Assembly: GCF_010730575.1 (NCBI RefSeq)
Contig: NZ_AP022614.1
Location: forward strand, 2,728,001-2,792,000
From: Mycobacterium parmense
Lineage (GTDB): Bacteria > Actinomycetota > Actinomycetes > Mycobacteriales > Mycobacteriaceae
Reading direction: 5' to 3'
Length of the DNA: 64,000 nucleotides
The position numbers and the translations under genes are program-made. Below the pieces are notes generated by a model that was not told the DNA's origin, ran no database searches, and worked only from the letters and a program-made list of their open reading frames with translations. Positions 45,609-54,634 of this stretch are shown here, in pieces (position 1 is the first letter of the stretch; every line of letters starts with the position of its first letter).

Positions 45609-46262
45609 ATGTTCGGCGGTGCGTCGGCCGAGAAGGTGCGCGTGGTCGTGGGCGAAGACCACCCGCTGTTTCGCGACGGGCTGGTGCGCGCTCTGACGTC
45701 GAGCGGCGTCGTGGACGTGGTCGCCGAGGCGGCAGACGGGGTCGCGGCGCTGGCGTTGATCAAGACCCACGTGCCCGACGTCGCCCTGCTGGATTACCGG
45801 ATGCCCGGGATGGACGGGGCCAAGGTGGCCGCCGCCGTGCGCCGCGACGAGCTGCCGACCAGGGTGCTGCTGCTGTCGGCGCACGACGAGTCGGCGATCG
45901 TCTTCCATGCGCTGGAAGAGGGGGCGGCGGGCTTCCTGCCCAAGGAGTCGACCAAAGCCGAGATCGTCGAGGGCGTGCTCGACTGCGCCAACGGCCGAGA
46001 CGTCGTGTCGGCGGACCTCGCCGCCGGCCTCGCGGGCGAGATCCGCCGCCGTGGCGAAGCTCAGGCGCCGCTGCTGAGCCCCCGCGAGCGGGAGGTACTG
46101 AACTTCATCGCCCAGGGGCGCAGCGTCCCCGCGATCGCGGCCGAGCTGTACCTGGCGCCGTCCACGGTGAAGACCCACGTTCAGCGGCTGTACGAGAAAC
46201 TGGGCGTCGGTGATCGGGCCGCGGCCGTCGCGGCGGCGATGCGACGCGGGCTGCTCGAATAG
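45609..46262 (+). CDS. NarL/LuxR-type response regulator
   Basis: A 217-aa two-component regulator. The receiver domain (residues 10-125) has phospho-acceptor Asp62 in LLDYRMPGMDG, acidic Glu16/Asp17 and Lys in LPKES. The LuxR-type helix-turn-helix reads LSPREREVLNFIAQG, then STVKTHVQRLYEKL. It is transcribed with the histidine kinase, one nucleotide downstream. ATG 45609 was chosen. Targets are unknown; the divergent whiB gene, about 160 nt away, is a natural candidate (inference). Confidence 0.95.
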   Translation: MFGGASAEKVRVVVGEDHPLFRDGLVRALTSSGVVDVVAEAADGVAALALIKTHVPDVALLDYRMPGMDGAKVAAAVRRDELPTRVLLLSAHDESAIVFHALEEGAAGFLPKESTKAEIVEGVLDCANGRDVVSADLAAGLAGEIRRRGEAQAPLLSPREREVLNFIAQGRSVPAIAAELYLAPSTVKTHVQRLYEKLGVGDRAAAVAAAMRRGLLE

Positions 46263-46263
46263 C

Positions 46264-47451
46264 ATGGCCCGCCCGCTCGCCCGGCTCATCGACTTCGTTG
46301 CGGCCGAACCCGTGCGCCTGTCGGCCTTTCTGCGCTTACCGCTGATAGGGCTGATCGTGCTGCTGGTCTCGGTATGGGAGGTCGAGCACTGGCTGCCGCT
46401 GGCCTACGCGGTGATCCTCACCGCATACAGCATCGCCGCCCTGGTGTGGGTGTTCGTGGTGCTGCGGGGGCCGGTGCCCCCGTGGGCCGGGTGGGCGTCC
46501 ACCGGCATCGACGTGCTCACCGTGGTGGCGCTGTGCGTGGTGTCGGGCGGCGCGACGGTCGCGTTGCTCCCGGTGTTCTTCCTGCTGCCGATCTCGGTGG
46601 CGTTCCAGGACCGTCCGGCGGTGGCGGCCGTCGTCGGAATCTGCACTGCGGTCGGCTATCTGGGGGTGTGGTTCGTCTACTCCAAGCGCGACGACAGGGT
46701 CGAGCTGCCGAAGGTGGTGTACACCCATTTCGGTTTGCTCCTCTGGTTGGCGGGCGCGACGACCGCCCTGTGTTACTTCCTGACGCGAGCCGCGGCGCGC
46801 GTCGCGGCGCTGCTCGACATGCGCCGCACGCTCGTCGCGGAGGCGATGCGCGCCGACGAGCGCCACGCCCGGGCGCTGGCCGAGCAACTGCACGACGGAC
46901 CGCTGCAGGATCTGTTGGCGGCGCGTCTGGAGCTCGACGAAGTCCGCGAACGTCACAGCGATCCGGAATTGGACACCATCTACCGCGCGGTCGAGGACAC
47001 GGCTACCCGGCTGCGCGGCACCGTCACCGCGCTGCATCCGCAGGTGCTCACCGAGGTGGGGCTGACCGCCGCGCTTCGAGAGCTGATCCGTGCCTATGAG
47101 CACGGCGGAAACTTCGCCATCGAGGCCGATCTCGAGGAGGTCGGCCAGCCACGGTCACAGTCCCTGCTCTACCGCGCGGCCCGCGAATTGCTCGCCAACG
47201 CCCGCAAGCACGCCCAGGCGAGCACCGTGCGGATGTGCCTCGCGCGGGCGGGTGACGCCCTCACGCTGACCGTCGTCGACGACGGAATCGGGTTCGATCC
47301 GGCCGTCCTGCGCCGGTGCGTGGCCGAAGGGCACATCGGGCTGGCGTCGCTGGCGGCCCGCATCGATGCGATGGGCGGCTCGATGAAGGTCACGTCGACG
47401 ATCGGCGGGGGGACGCGGGCGACGGTGACCACGCCCGCCGGGGCCGAGTGA
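46264..47451 (+). CDS. Membrane histidine kinase (HisKA_3 type)
   Basis: A 395-aa sensor kinase, partner of the preceding regulator (1-nt gap). Five or six hydrophobic segments cover residues 20-180 without a large external domain, so it probably senses within the membrane. The HisKA_3 dimerisation helix has AEQLHDGPLQD with the phospho-His. The ATPase domain has RELLANARKHA (N box), DDGIGFD (G1) and GHIGLASLAARI (G2). Confidence 0.95.
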   Translation: MARPLARLIDFVAAEPVRLSAFLRLPLIGLIVLLVSVWEVEHWLPLAYAVILTAYSIAALVWVFVVLRGPVPPWAGWASTGIDVLTVVALCVVSGGATVALLPVFFLLPISVAFQDRPAVAAVVGICTAVGYLGVWFVYSKRDDRVELPKVVYTHFGLLLWLAGATTALCYFLTRAAARVAALLDMRRTLVAEAMRADERHARALAEQLHDGPLQDLLAARLELDEVRERHSDPELDTIYRAVEDTATRLRGTVTALHPQVLTEVGLTAALRELIRAYEHGGNFAIEADLEEVGQPRSQSLLYRAARELLANARKHAQASTVRMCLARAGDALTLTVVDDGIGFDPAVLRRCVAEGHIGLASLAARIDAMGGSMKVTSTIGGGTRATVTTPAGAE

Positions 47452-47500
47452 AACCCATTGAGGCACAGCAGGGTTGATTACCCGAGTTCGGGCGGGTGGC

Positions 47501-47920
47501 TCATTCCCAGCTGCACGACCCGCCCCCGGTCCGGCTGGCGCGGCTGTGGATCTCCATCGCCGCCAACACCTGGGCCGCCTGGACAGTCGGGGCGTAGGCG
47601 ATGGCGTATTCACTGCCCGTGCCGATCGCGACAGCCATGCACGTCGTGGTGCTGCCCGCGATTTGACAGCCGGCAGGGAACTTCGCGCGGCAGTTCGCCA
47701 TCGCGTGCTGCTCGGCGTCGGACTCCGTATAGGCGTTGGTGTAGAAGAACGCCTCGGTGGTCTTGTTGCTCGCCGAGCTGACGTTCACCGCTCCGGCCAT
47801 CCATGTGGCGGCGGCCTGCGCAGGGGCGGTTAGCGCCAGCGCGTTCGTCAGGACGAGAGGACCGGCCGCAACCCACGGCACGATCCAGCGGATACCCGGT
47901 TTCTGAGAGTGCGTTGCCAT
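47501..47920 (-). CDS. Secreted DUF4189 domain protein
   Basis: A 139-aa protein. A signal peptide of about 36 residues (hydrophobic core LVLTNALALTAPAQA) is followed by a DUF4189-type domain with conserved Cys pairs (HAMANCRAKFPAGCQ, TTTCMAVAIG) and a C-terminal Cys. It is a small disulfide-stabilised exported protein of unknown function, common in mycobacteria. It is monocistronic and converges on the histidine kinase. Confidence 0.88.
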   Translation of the reverse strand: MATHSQKPGIRWIVPWVAAGPLVLTNALALTAPAQAAATWMAGAVNVSSASNKTTEAFFYTNAYTESDAEQHAMANCRAKFPAGCQIAGSTTTCMAVAIGTGSEYAIAYAPTVQAAQVLAAMEIHSRASRTGGGSCSWE

Positions 47921-48163
47921 GTCTTCTGGTCTTTCTGTCGTCGGGGAGTCGGCGGTGGTTGCGGACCACGTGCGCTGCTCCTGGCGGGACAGATCGACCG
48001 CAACGGCTGCCGGCGGTTGAGGCAGGGTGCCCGCGCGGCGTCCGGGCAGGCGCCGCGGCGGACAAACTGAACACCCGCCAGTTAATCATATTCCATACTT
48101 GCTGAATGATCTAGACCTTTTAGATAAGCCTTAGGTATTTCGGGAATCGGGGATAATTTCCCG

Positions 48164-48325
48164 ATGCCGCCCAGCGATCCCCCACCGCCCCGCCGCGCCC
48201 CGGCCACGCCGCCGCGGTCGCACGTCACGCCCGAGGACGCGGAGCGCTACGGCGACGAAGAGCAGGTCCGCGAGGCGTCGGACGAACGGCGACTCCGCGA
48301 CGAGCAACCGCCGCACCACCGCTAG
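48164..48325 (+). CDS. Possible 53-residue Pro/Arg/Glu-rich small protein
   Basis: ATG 48164 to TAG 48325 encodes a Pro-rich start (PPSDPPPPRRAPATPP) and a charged tail (TPEDAERYGDEEQVREASDERR). The tail looks helical and the codons favour G/C in third position, as in real mycobacterial genes. There is no clear ribosome site. It is otherwise in a 535-nt gap between the DUF4189 and stress-protein genes that shows nothing else. Confidence 0.4.
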   Translation: MPPSDPPPPRRAPATPPRSHVTPEDAERYGDEEQVREASDERRLRDEQPPHHR

Positions 48326-48455
48326 CCCCGCGTCACATCCCGGCGCCGAGATCGGGGCCGTTGGTCCTTCGGCTTGCATCGCTTCGACCCTGACGCACAC
48401 GCCGGCCTTCAGACGATGCTTCGGGTGGCCTGTAGCCGATCAGAAGCGAACGAAG

Positions 48456-49340
48456 ATGTGGCAACCACCGCGCGGTGCGATCCTGGTAGGCGTCGACGGC
48501 TCGGCAGCGGCCCTGGGCGCCGTCCGCTGGGCGGCCCGTGACGCGGCGCTGCGCAAGGCGCCGCTCGCCCTCGTGCACGTCGTCGACGCCCCGCTGCCGG
48601 CGTGGTTCGAGGGCTTGCGGGGATCACGGAAACGGCCGGCGCGCGGCATGCTCGAATCGGCGATCGACGTGGCCCGGGACAGCACCGACGGGTGCGGTCC
48701 GGTGCGCGTCGAGAGCAAGGTCCTTCGTTCGGCCCTGATCCCGACGCTCGTCGACATGTCCTCCGGCGTGGACACGGTCGTGGTCGGCCGCCGGGGGCAT
48801 GGCGGCGCGTCGGCTCGCGGCCTGCTGGGCTCGGTGAGTTCGGCGTTGGTCTACCACGCGCAGTGCCCGGTCGCCGTGATCCACCACCAGGACGCCCGCA
48901 GCGGCACCGGTGCCCGAGCGCCGGTGCTGGTGGGCATCGACGGCTCACCGGCATCGGAGGAGGCGACAGAGATCGCCTTCGAGCAAGCGTCCCGCCGAGG
49001 TGTCGGCCTGGTGGCTTTGCACGCCTGGATGGATCCCTGGGTTTCGGGCTCCAAGCGGCCGTTCCAAGACGGCAACTGGGACGCCCGGCTGTCCGAGGAG
49101 GAAGAGACGCTCGCCGAACGGCTCGCGGGGTGGCACGACCGCTACCCCGAGGTGGGTATCCATCGCCGCATCGAGATCGGCGATCCGGCGCGTCGGCTGC
49201 TCGAGGCCTCCGAACTGGCGCAACTGCTGGTGGTCGGCAGCCACGGCTGCGGCCGGCTCAGGGGCGTGACACTGGGGTCGGTCGGGGCGGCCGTCGCCGC
49301 CAAGGCCAAGATCCCGGTGATCGTGGCGCGTCGGCCCTGA
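48456..49340 (+). CDS. Universal stress protein, two tandem UspA domains
   Basis: A 294-aa tandem USP. Domain 1 (about 8-145) begins AILVGVDGS and has the ATP-binding VVGRRGHGGASARGLLGSVSSALV. Domain 2 (about 155-292) begins VLVGIDGS and has VVGSHGCGRLRGVTLGSVGAAV. Both keep the G-2x-G-9x-G-[ST] pattern, so both could bind ATP. In mycobacteria such proteins are often induced by hypoxia or NO. It is monocistronic. Confidence 0.93.
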   Translation: MWQPPRGAILVGVDGSAAALGAVRWAARDAALRKAPLALVHVVDAPLPAWFEGLRGSRKRPARGMLESAIDVARDSTDGCGPVRVESKVLRSALIPTLVDMSSGVDTVVVGRRGHGGASARGLLGSVSSALVYHAQCPVAVIHHQDARSGTGARAPVLVGIDGSPASEEATEIAFEQASRRGVGLVALHAWMDPWVSGSKRPFQDGNWDARLSEEEETLAERLAGWHDRYPEVGIHRRIEIGDPARRLLEASELAQLLVVGSHGCGRLRGVTLGSVGAAVAAKAKIPVIVARRP

Positions 49341-49367
49341 GACCGCCCGGGCCGACGGGTTCGACCC

Positions 49368-50114
49368 TCAGCCGGCCTCGATGGCGGCGACGACGGCGGC
49401 CGCCTCCGGCCCACAGATGCGCTGCAGGTTTACCGTGTCACCGGCCAGCAGATCGTCGACCCGGCGCTGCAGGTCACCCGAGGAGACGTGAGCGTAGAGG
49501 TTCGCGCCCGGGCAAGACGTCTGGGCCAGGTCGCGGTGGCCCGCCAAGGTGCCGGTGGCGATGTGGAATGTTCGGGCGGCCCAGGCGAACGCGAGGGCGG
49601 CACCGTGAAGTTGGGCTTCCGAGACGGCTTCCTGGTCGAAGTCTCCTTCGCAGAGGACCAGGAAGTGGCCCGTCGGGTCGTAGTCCGTGGCGGTGTCACC
49701 CGCGATCTGCGGGGTTCGCAGTTCGTAGATGTTGCCGTCGCGGTCGACGCCGACGTGATAGGCGATGTCGACCCACCCCTTCGTGTCCTGGTGGTAGCGC
49801 TGGTCCTGACGCAAACGGCCCGGGGCATTGCGGTTGTCGCCCAGGACGACGGCCTCGTGGTGCAGGGTCATGCGGGTGATGGTGTGCGGCCTGCCGCCGG
49901 GTCGGGCGGGACGAGCGCCCCAGGCGTCCCGGCACAACATCGCGGCCGAAGCCGCGCTGAGCGGGACGCTGGACGCGGTAGTCGTCGGCTTGCCACACCC
50001 GCTCACGAGTGCCGCCGCCCCCGCGCCGCCGACCAGCTTCAGCAGCCGGCGACGGCTGAGCGGCTCGGGTCCGCCGTCGTGCCGGCAGGACGCGACTGGG
50101 TCCACGACGTTCAC
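49368..50114 (-). CDS. Peptidoglycan amidase/PGRP-type protein, Tat lipoprotein
   Basis: About 248 aa. The twin-arginine signal SRRRLLKLVGGAG is followed by lipobox VSGC, so it is predicted to be exported folded and lipid-anchored. The amidase_2/PGRP domain has MTLHHEAV (first zinc His), a central GWVDIAYHVGVDRDGNIYE, and TLAGHRDLAQTSCPG (later zinc His and Cys). It should cleave the MurNAc-L-Ala bond. The start is uncertain; GTG 50114 or GTG 50105 fits the signal length. It is divergent from the kinase-MurQ fusion, 59 nt away. Confidence 0.85.
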   Translation of the reverse strand: MNVVDPVASCRHDGGPEPLSRRRLLKLVGGAGAAALVSGCGKPTTTASSVPLSAASAAMLCRDAWGARPARPGGRPHTITRMTLHHEAVVLGDNRNAPGRLRQDQRYHQDTKGWVDIAYHVGVDRDGNIYELRTPQIAGDTATDYDPTGHFLVLCEGDFDQEAVSEAQLHGAALAFAWAARTFHIATGTLAGHRDLAQTSCPGANLYAHVSSGDLQRRVDDLLAGDTVNLQRICGPEAAAVVAAIEAG

Positions 50115-50173
50115 GATACGAAGCGCTGCGGCCTGCCGGGGCCCGGACGGCGGAAACCGATACGGTGCGTTGC

Positions 50174-51955
50174 ATGAGTCGTGTCGACTCGAACGCCCGA
50201 AGCAGCCGGGGCTCATCGGGGGCGAAGCCGGCAACGGTGATCCTCGCCGTCGACCTCGGCAAGACGTCGTGCCGGGCGCTGGCAGACGGCCGCCGGGCCG
50301 GGGGCGCGGGCGCGCCGGGGCTCGCGGCGCCGGGCGGCGCGCGGGCCGCGCAGGCATCGATCCTGGCTGTCGCGCGACACTTCGGCCCGGTCGACGAGGT
50401 GATCGTGGGCGCCGCCGGGGCGCTCGCGGCGCCGGGCGCGGCGCGAGCGCTGGGGCAGGCGCTGCTGACGTCGCTGCGGGCGAAGCGCGTCACGGTGACC
50501 AGCGACGCCGTCATCGCGCACGCGGGCGCGCTGGGCGGGGAGCCGGGCGTGGTTCTGGTCGCGGGCACCGGCGTCGTGGCGCTCGCGATCGACGCGCACG
50601 GCGTGCTGCACACCGCCGACGGCTGGGGGCCGCTGGTGGGCGACGAGGGCGGCGGCGCGTGGATCGGTGCCGCCGGGCTGCGCGCCGCGCTGCGGGCGCA
50701 CGACGGCCGCGGCCCGTCCACCGCGCTGCTCGACGCCGCGCGCGCCCGCTTCGGCGCGCCGGAGACCTGGCCCGCGCAGCTGACCGGCGCCCGCGACCTC
50801 GCGTCCTTCGCGCCCGATGTCCTGGACGCGAGCGGCGACGCCGCCGCGCAGGCGATCGTCGGCGCCGCCGCCGAGGCGCTGGCCGCGACCGCTCGCGCGG
50901 CCGGTGCCGGCCCGGTGGCGATGGTCGGCGGACTGGCGGGAGCCCAGGCGCTGCGCGCGCACCTCGACCTCATCCCGGCCGCCGGCGATGCGCTCGACGG
51001 TGCGCTGCGGCTGGGGGCGATCCACGAGCCGCACCTGATTCGCGTGCAGGCGGACCCGAAAGCTGTTGTGTTGCATGGTCTCGATGCGCTGGCCACTGAA
51101 GCGGTGCGGCCCGACCTTCACGACCTCGACACGCGGCCCATCGCCGAAGTCGTCGCGCTGCTGGTGGGCGCCGAGGCCGAAGCGCACGCCGCGGTGGTGG
51201 CGGCGGTCCCGCGGATCGCGGCGGCGGCCGAGGCGATCGCCGCGCGGCTCGAGCGCGGCGGCCGCCTGTTCCACGCCGGTTCCGGCACGCCCGGTCGGCT
51301 CGGGATGCTCGACGCCGCCGAGTGCGGACCGACGTTCGGCACCGACCTGGTGCGCGGCGTGATCGCCGGCGGAGCGGCGGCGCTGACCGAGGCCGTCGAG
51401 GGCGCGGAAGACGCGTTTGACCCCACCGGCCTCGCCGACCTGACCGCCGCCGACGCGCTCGTCGGGATCACGGCGTCGGGCCGCACGCCGTATGTGCTCG
51501 GGGCGCTCGAGCACGCCCGCAGGGTGGGCGCCCTGACCGTCGCGATCGTCAACAACCCCGGCAGCGAGGCATCCGCCGACGTGATGATCGAGCTGCTGAC
51601 CGGCCCCGAGGTGCTCGCCGGCTCGACGCGGCTGGCCGCGGGCACCGCACAGAAGGTGGTGCTCAACGCGCTGTCGACCAGCGTGATGATCGCGCTTGGC
51701 AAGGCATACGGACCGTGGATGGTCGACGTGCTCGCGACCACCGCGAAGGTGCGCCGCCGGGCGGTGCGGATAGTCCGCGACGCGGCCGGCGTCGACGAGG
51801 AGACCGCGGCCGCCGCGCTCGCCGCCGCGGGCGGTCACGCCAAGACCGCGATCGTCGCGCTGCTCACCGGCGTCGACGCGACCGAGGCCACCGCCCGGCT
51901 CGACCGGGCGCGCGGACGTGTGCGCGACGCGCTCGGTCCGATGGGGGACGTGTAG
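50174..51955 (+). CDS. Fused amino-sugar kinase - MurNAc-6-phosphate etherase (MurQ)
   Basis: A 593-aa two-domain enzyme. Residues about 18-285 are a BadF/GlcNAc-kinase-type ASKHA kinase (VDLGKTS phosphate loop, WGPLVGDEGGGAWIG, VLVAGTGVVAL). From about 300 to the end is MurQ: HAGSGTPGRLGMLDAAECGPT, AVEGAED, GITASGRTPYVLGAL, and TGPEVLAGSTRLAAGTAQK. The first domain should phosphorylate MurNAc (as clostridial MurK does) or GlcNAc, and the second then splits D-lactate from MurNAc-6-phosphate to give GlcNAc-6-phosphate. Very Ala/Arg-rich with frequent CTC Leu, unlike the neighbours, which suggests acquisition. ATG 50174. Confidence 0.9.
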   Translation: MSRVDSNARSSRGSSGAKPATVILAVDLGKTSCRALADGRRAGGAGAPGLAAPGGARAAQASILAVARHFGPVDEVIVGAAGALAAPGAARALGQALLTSLRAKRVTVTSDAVIAHAGALGGEPGVVLVAGTGVVALAIDAHGVLHTADGWGPLVGDEGGGAWIGAAGLRAALRAHDGRGPSTALLDAARARFGAPETWPAQLTGARDLASFAPDVLDASGDAAAQAIVGAAAEALAATARAAGAGPVAMVGGLAGAQALRAHLDLIPAAGDALDGALRLGAIHEPHLIRVQADPKAVVLHGLDALATEAVRPDLHDLDTRPIAEVVALLVGAEAEAHAAVVAAVPRIAAAAEAIAARLERGGRLFHAGSGTPGRLGMLDAAECGPTFGTDLVRGVIAGGAAALTEAVEGAEDAFDPTGLADLTAADALVGITASGRTPYVLGALEHARRVGALTVAIVNNPGSEASADVMIELLTGPEVLAGSTRLAAGTAQKVVLNALSTSVMIALGKAYGPWMVDVLATTAKVRRRAVRIVRDAAGVDEETAAAALAAAGGHAKTAIVALLTGVDATEATARLDRARGRVRDALGPMGDV

Positions 51956-52063
51956 CGCCTTGGTGAAGAGCCGTATTCGCGGAAACAGGCGTCAGCTGCC
52001 CATCCGGTTGAGCGACAATGACCGAGTGGCCGGCGTGAGGCTGATGGTGATGCGGGCGGTGGG

Positions 52064-53896
52064 ATGCAGCTGCGCTACATAAGTGTCGCCGCGCTGATCG
52101 CCGAAGCCGGCGGCGATCCGTGGGCGATCAATCAGAGCCTGCAGGCGGGCAGTCCAGCCCAGGTATCGAACCTGGCGAATGCCTTCCATCAGGCCGGCCG
52201 GTGCACCGCCGAATCCGACGCCGCGTTCAACCAGGCCCGCAGCCGCTTCGATGCGGCCTGGAACCATCAGAACGGCGATCACCCGATCAACGACTCCGCG
52301 CAAGTCCAACGCACGGCGAAGTCCCTGGGTGCGCAGTCGCTGCAATTGCCGAAGATCGGTGCCGACCTGGAGAACATCGCCGCCTCGCTCGCCGAGGCGC
52401 AGAAGACCGCCGCCGGGCAGATCAGCACACTGGACGCCGCGCTGGAAAAGCTCGACGACCTGATCGGCCAAGCGGTGCGGATGGAGAAGGACCCCAGCTT
52501 GAGCGCGGCGGACAGGGCCGCGCTGGACACGTTCATCAGGTCGTGTGAAGAGGACGCCATCAGCGACACCCGAGCGGCGCTCGGCCAATTGAAGGCCATC
52601 CGCAGCAACTACTCCGGCACCCTGCAGCAGTCGTTGGCCACGCTGCGCAGCGATGGTTACGACCCCACCGCCATCGAGCCCGCGGACGCGGACGAGCCGG
52701 AACAGATTCGTATCCCACCCCGCGACACCAAGCCCGAGGACGCCAAGAGGTGGTGGGATTCGCTCAGTCAAGCCCAGCGAGATCAACTCCTCGCCCAACA
52801 CCCGGCCGAGCTCGGCAACCTCAGGGGCATCGACACCGTTAGCCGGGACAAGGTCAACCAGCAGGTGATGGCCGACGACCTCGCCCGTGTGGAAACGGCT
52901 GCGTCGCAACATCATGTCTCGGTTGATCAGGTGACCCGGCATCCCGAACAATTCGGCCTGACGCCGGCTGCCATCACCCGCTACAACAACGCCACCCAGA
53001 CCAAGAAGGGCCTGACGCACGATTCCGACGGCGGCAAGAACCCCGTGTTCCTGCAGACCTACGATCCCGAGGCCTTCGACGGCCGAGGCAGGGAAGCCAT
53101 CGCCATCGGCAACCCCGACACCGCCGACAACACCACCGTCCTGGTCCCGGGAACCGGCAGCAGCGTGAACAAGGGATACCTCACCCACGACGACGGACTG
53201 CACGTCTACGACGAGGTCCGCAAAGCCGACCTCACCAAATCCAACTCGGTGGTGGTGTGGATGGGTTACCACGCACCCGACAGCGCACTGGACCCCCAGA
53301 TCGGGCAGACCACCCTCGCCAGAGACGGCGGCGGCCTGCTCGCCGCCGATGTCAACGCGCTCGGCGTCACCCACCAAATACCAAGCTCCCACGTCACCGT
53401 GATCGGCCATTCTTACGGATCCACCACCGTTGCCGACGCCGCGGCCGCCTCAGGCATGCACGCCAACGACGTCGTTCTCGTCGGATGCCCGGGAACAGAC
53501 CTCGCCCGCAACGCCGGCGACTTCCACCTACCCGAGGGCGGTCACGTCTACGTGGGCGCGGCCTCGTCGGACCCGATCACCCACCTCGGCGTCGGGCAGG
53601 GCCACCTACCCGGCACCGGGGTCACGGTCGGCCTAGGCACCGACCCGGCCGTGGAAGGCTACGGGTCCACCCGCTTCAAAGCCGAAGCCCCAGGCCTGAC
53701 AATCCCTCTGAAAGATCACAGTTCCTACTTCACCCCCGGCAACGAATCCCTGTTCAGCATCGCCGACATCGCATCCGGGCACGGTGACGCCTTGGCTCAC
53801 GACCACATGACCGCCGACCATCGGGGCAGCTATTGGCTGCCCGATACCTTCGATCCCGAGGCGATTCGGCGTCCTACCGGTGGTCACTACCATTGA
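52064..53896 (+). CDS. DUF1023 alpha/beta hydrolase with helical N-terminal domain
   Basis: A 610-aa protein. Residues 1-200 are helical with a WXG100-like look (FDAAWNHQNGDHPINDSA), as in proteins that engage type VII secretion. The middle has a linker rich in charged residues. The C-terminal DUF1023 hydrolase (about 320-600) has VTVIGHSYGSTT with the Ser nucleophile, a following Asp in the VGCPGTDLA strand region, and a C-terminal His (DHMTADHRG). No signal peptide is seen. It is followed 38 nt later by a lipoprotein gene; hydrolase-lipoprotein pairs of this kind recur in mycobacteria. An esterase or a secreted effector are both possible. Confidence 0.82.
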   Translation: MQLRYISVAALIAEAGGDPWAINQSLQAGSPAQVSNLANAFHQAGRCTAESDAAFNQARSRFDAAWNHQNGDHPINDSAQVQRTAKSLGAQSLQLPKIGADLENIAASLAEAQKTAAGQISTLDAALEKLDDLIGQAVRMEKDPSLSAADRAALDTFIRSCEEDAISDTRAALGQLKAIRSNYSGTLQQSLATLRSDGYDPTAIEPADADEPEQIRIPPRDTKPEDAKRWWDSLSQAQRDQLLAQHPAELGNLRGIDTVSRDKVNQQVMADDLARVETAASQHHVSVDQVTRHPEQFGLTPAAITRYNNATQTKKGLTHDSDGGKNPVFLQTYDPEAFDGRGREAIAIGNPDTADNTTVLVPGTGSSVNKGYLTHDDGLHVYDEVRKADLTKSNSVVVWMGYHAPDSALDPQIGQTTLARDGGGLLAADVNALGVTHQIPSSHVTVIGHSYGSTTVADAAAASGMHANDVVLVGCPGTDLARNAGDFHLPEGGHVYVGAASSDPITHLGVGQGHLPGTGVTVGLGTDPAVEGYGSTRFKAEAPGLTIPLKDHSSYFTPGNESLFSIADIASGHGDALAHDHMTADHRGSYWLPDTFDPEAIRRPTGGHYH

Positions 53897-53934
53897 GACT
53901 TGCACCGAAGACCTGCGAGAGGACCAAGGTCGCG

Positions 53935-54450
53935 ATGAGGCGTTCGGCGATTACCTACCTCGTCGCGGCGATGCTCGCAATTGCACTTCAATCGTGCAGC
54001 GCCATAAGGAATGTCAGCGAAGGGGTGACCAACCCGATGACTCCGGACCAGTCCAAGGCCCAGGTGATCGACGCGGCCCGCGAGATCGCCACCACCTTGG
54101 CTCTGAAAAACGTGTCAGGCAACTTCAAACGCGAATCGTGTAACGACCAGGCCGTCGCGCCCTTTCGGGGCCGAGTCGTCCTCGACTACGAGCACGCACC
54201 CACCCTGGAAGCATCCCAAGCCGAGATCCAGCAGATGGTCACCACGCTCAAACAGCACGGCTGGCAAGCCCCGGGGGACTTCCACACCCACGCTCCCGCG
54301 CTCAGTAAGCGGGGCGCCACCGCCGTATTCGATCCCTACTCTCCAGTCCAGAATGCCGGCGGGTCCATCACCATCTACGGGGAATGCAAAGACATGACCA
54401 CCAAGGAGAACACCAACCCCGAACCCATACCACCAGGTGAGTTGGCGTAA
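53935..54450 (+). CDS. Lipoprotein, partner of the DUF1023 hydrolase
   Basis: A 171-aa predicted lipoprotein. The signal peptide MRRSAITYLVAAMLAIALQSC ends in lipobox LQSC. The mature domain is alpha/beta (VIDAAREIATTLAL, then CNDQAVAPFRGRVVLDYEH) with a second conserved-looking Cys pair. AAGG lies upstream of ATG 53935. The short 38-nt gap shows co-transcription with the hydrolase. Possible roles are folding partner, anchor or immunity protein; none is shown by the sequence. Confidence 0.78.
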   Translation: MRRSAITYLVAAMLAIALQSCSAIRNVSEGVTNPMTPDQSKAQVIDAAREIATTLALKNVSGNFKRESCNDQAVAPFRGRVVLDYEHAPTLEASQAEIQQMVTTLKQHGWQAPGDFHTHAPALSKRGATAVFDPYSPVQNAGGSITIYGECKDMTTKENTNPEPIPPGELA

Positions 54451-54634
54451 GCCGGCTCGCCGAGATGCCGGTGAGAGTAACTCGGCGCCGCAGACCAGCT
54501 GATCGTGCGGGCATGCAGACCCATCCCTGGGACATGGCACGCGAAATTGCCTACACATGTGCGTAGAGTGACTAACCTGACGTATAGCTCAGCTAATAGT
54601 CGAGCATCACGTGTCACTGATGAGGGAAGCGCCC

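Noticed and set aside
47470..47495. Weak hairpin after the histidine kinase
   Set aside because: Only about 5 bp (CCCGA/TCGGG); too short to call a terminator.
50213..51838. 541-codon minus-strand open frame opposite the kinase-MurQ gene
   Set aside because: Arg/Gly-rich shadow of a gene whose motifs are all present on the plus strand.
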